Position numbers and translations under genes: made by a program. Below the pieces are notes generated by a model, which was given only the letters and a program-made list of their open reading frames with translations, was not told the origin of the DNA and searched no databases. A DNA stretch of 31,708 nucleotides, taken from Caldatribacterium sp964426875 (GTDB lineage Bacteria; Atribacterota; Atribacteria; Atribacterales; Caldatribacteriaceae). The stretch covers positions 1-31,708 of the forward strand of contig CAYRSB010000023.1 in assembly GCA_964426875.1 (NCBI GenBank), given 5' to 3'. Shown piece after piece: positions 31,396-31,708 of this stretch. Each line of letters begins with the position of its first letter. The stretch's first letter is position 1.

Positions 31396-31610
31396 TTATA
31401 TCCGTTTTACGATTTCCACGACTTCCCCCATGGGGCCAGAGAAATAAGCGTACCGGTAGCCCCGCTTTCGGTAAGGGGCAAAAGAACCGGGAATCCCCTT
31501 TTCCTCAAGGTGAGTAAAGACCGCTTCCACGTTTCGAACTCCCAGGGCCAAATGGAAGCGCCCCGTGTTTCGTTCAGGTTTCTACCCCTCCTACTCTCAA
31601 TAACGACTCC
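31396..31610 (-). pseudogene. Glyoxalase/VOC-fold protein relic
   Basis: One minus-strand frame reads GRFHLALGVRNVEAVFTHLE then EKGIPGSFAP (about 31565-31465). A second, one frame over, reads RKRGYRYAYFSGPMGEVVEI plus VKRI and ends at TAA (31396). Together they make the last two-thirds of a VOC-domain protein: a metal-ligand His in FHLAL, the helix, then the F-x-G-P-x-G-E-V-V-E-I end with its metal-ligand Glu. The upstream part is further broken by stops near 31590. A single frameshift near 31460-31490 separates the two main pieces. Confidence 0.75.
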
Positions 31611-31620
31611 TCCTTTTTGC

Positions 31621-31708
31621 CATCACGAGGGTCCCCGAAGGAGACCCGTGGTGATCCTCGCGAGGAGGTGCGTTTTGCCTCCGTGGTGATCTCGCCTTTC
31701 ATGCCCTT
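31621..31708. repeat. Palindromic dispersed-repeat-like sequence
   Basis: CATCACGAGGGTC (31621-31633) and GACCCGTGGTGAT (about 31643-31655) form an imperfect hairpin. It is followed by a perfect palindrome CCTCGCGAGG (31656-31665) and a second CGTGGTGATC unit at 31682-31691. This is a short interspersed-repeat style of DNA that overlaps the degraded VOC gene's upstream side and runs to the window edge. Confidence 0.5.

Noticed and set aside
31234..31689. A 151-aa plus-strand frame at the right edge
   Set aside because: The opposite strand carries the VOC relic and repeats, which explain the openness better.
1..31708. CRISPR array
   Set aside because: No regularly spaced direct repeats of 23-47 bp were seen; the only short direct repeats are the two copies at 29240-29295.

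Overview
The window looks like chromosomal DNA of a thermophilic, fermentative, double-membraned bacterium. By eye it is roughly half G+C, genes are tightly packed with ATGA overlaps, and proteins are rich in Glu, Lys and Arg. Sugar and nucleoside ABC importers, a GH4 enzyme, a Lon-family protease of the AAA_32 type and a predicted outer-membrane barrel protein would suit a lineage such as Atribacterota (OP9, Caldatribacterium-like). No 16S rRNA gene or universal marker is present, so this placement is a weak inference.

The two ends are decayed and the middle is intact. Positions 1-2090 hold relics of a neighbouring ATP-grasp gene and an NAD-dependent sugar epimerase. Then come an intact nucleotidyltransferase/HEPN pair (2432-3200), a frameshifted isoprenylcysteine-methyltransferase-like relic (about 3210-3687), a small membrane-anchored FMN-binding protein, a GT39-like membrane glycosyltransferase and about 750 bp of degraded DNA. 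At the right end (29160-31708) are a lipoprotein-like relic, a MORN-repeat protein with a doubtful start, a transporter scrap, a second HEPN/nucleotidyltransferase pair in the opposite gene order, a broken glyoxalase/VOC gene and short dispersed repeats.

The intact core begins with a carbohydrate operon (6561-12068, +): a LacI regulator with a consensus promoter and a likely operator, a GH4 glycosidase, a solute-binding protein and two permeases, but no ATPase. Facing it on the minus strand is a complete BmpA-type nucleoside importer (16682 down to 12218) with its own promoter. Upstream lies an 866-aa secreted protein joining a zinc-protease domain, a TolB-like propeller and a predicted C-terminal outer-membrane barrel. 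Next come MgtE, a TPR protein and a divergent arginase-family enzyme on the minus strand, with a DUF6062-like cysteine protein transcribed divergently. Class II fructose-bisphosphate aldolase, an operon of ACT-like protein, Lon-family protease and MFS transporter, and a tRNA-Gly(UCC) complete the core.

Three genes (2432 +, 4101 - and 19348 -) have a -10-like hexamer exactly 6 nt before the start codon and no Shine-Dalgarno sequence, which suggests leaderless mRNAs. Other genes have strong GGAGG-type ribosome sites. The least ordinary items are the protease-propeller-barrel protein, the divergent ureohydrolase operon and the two HEPN/nucleotidyltransferase modules placed in decaying DNA. No clearly new multi-gene system could be proved from sequence alone.
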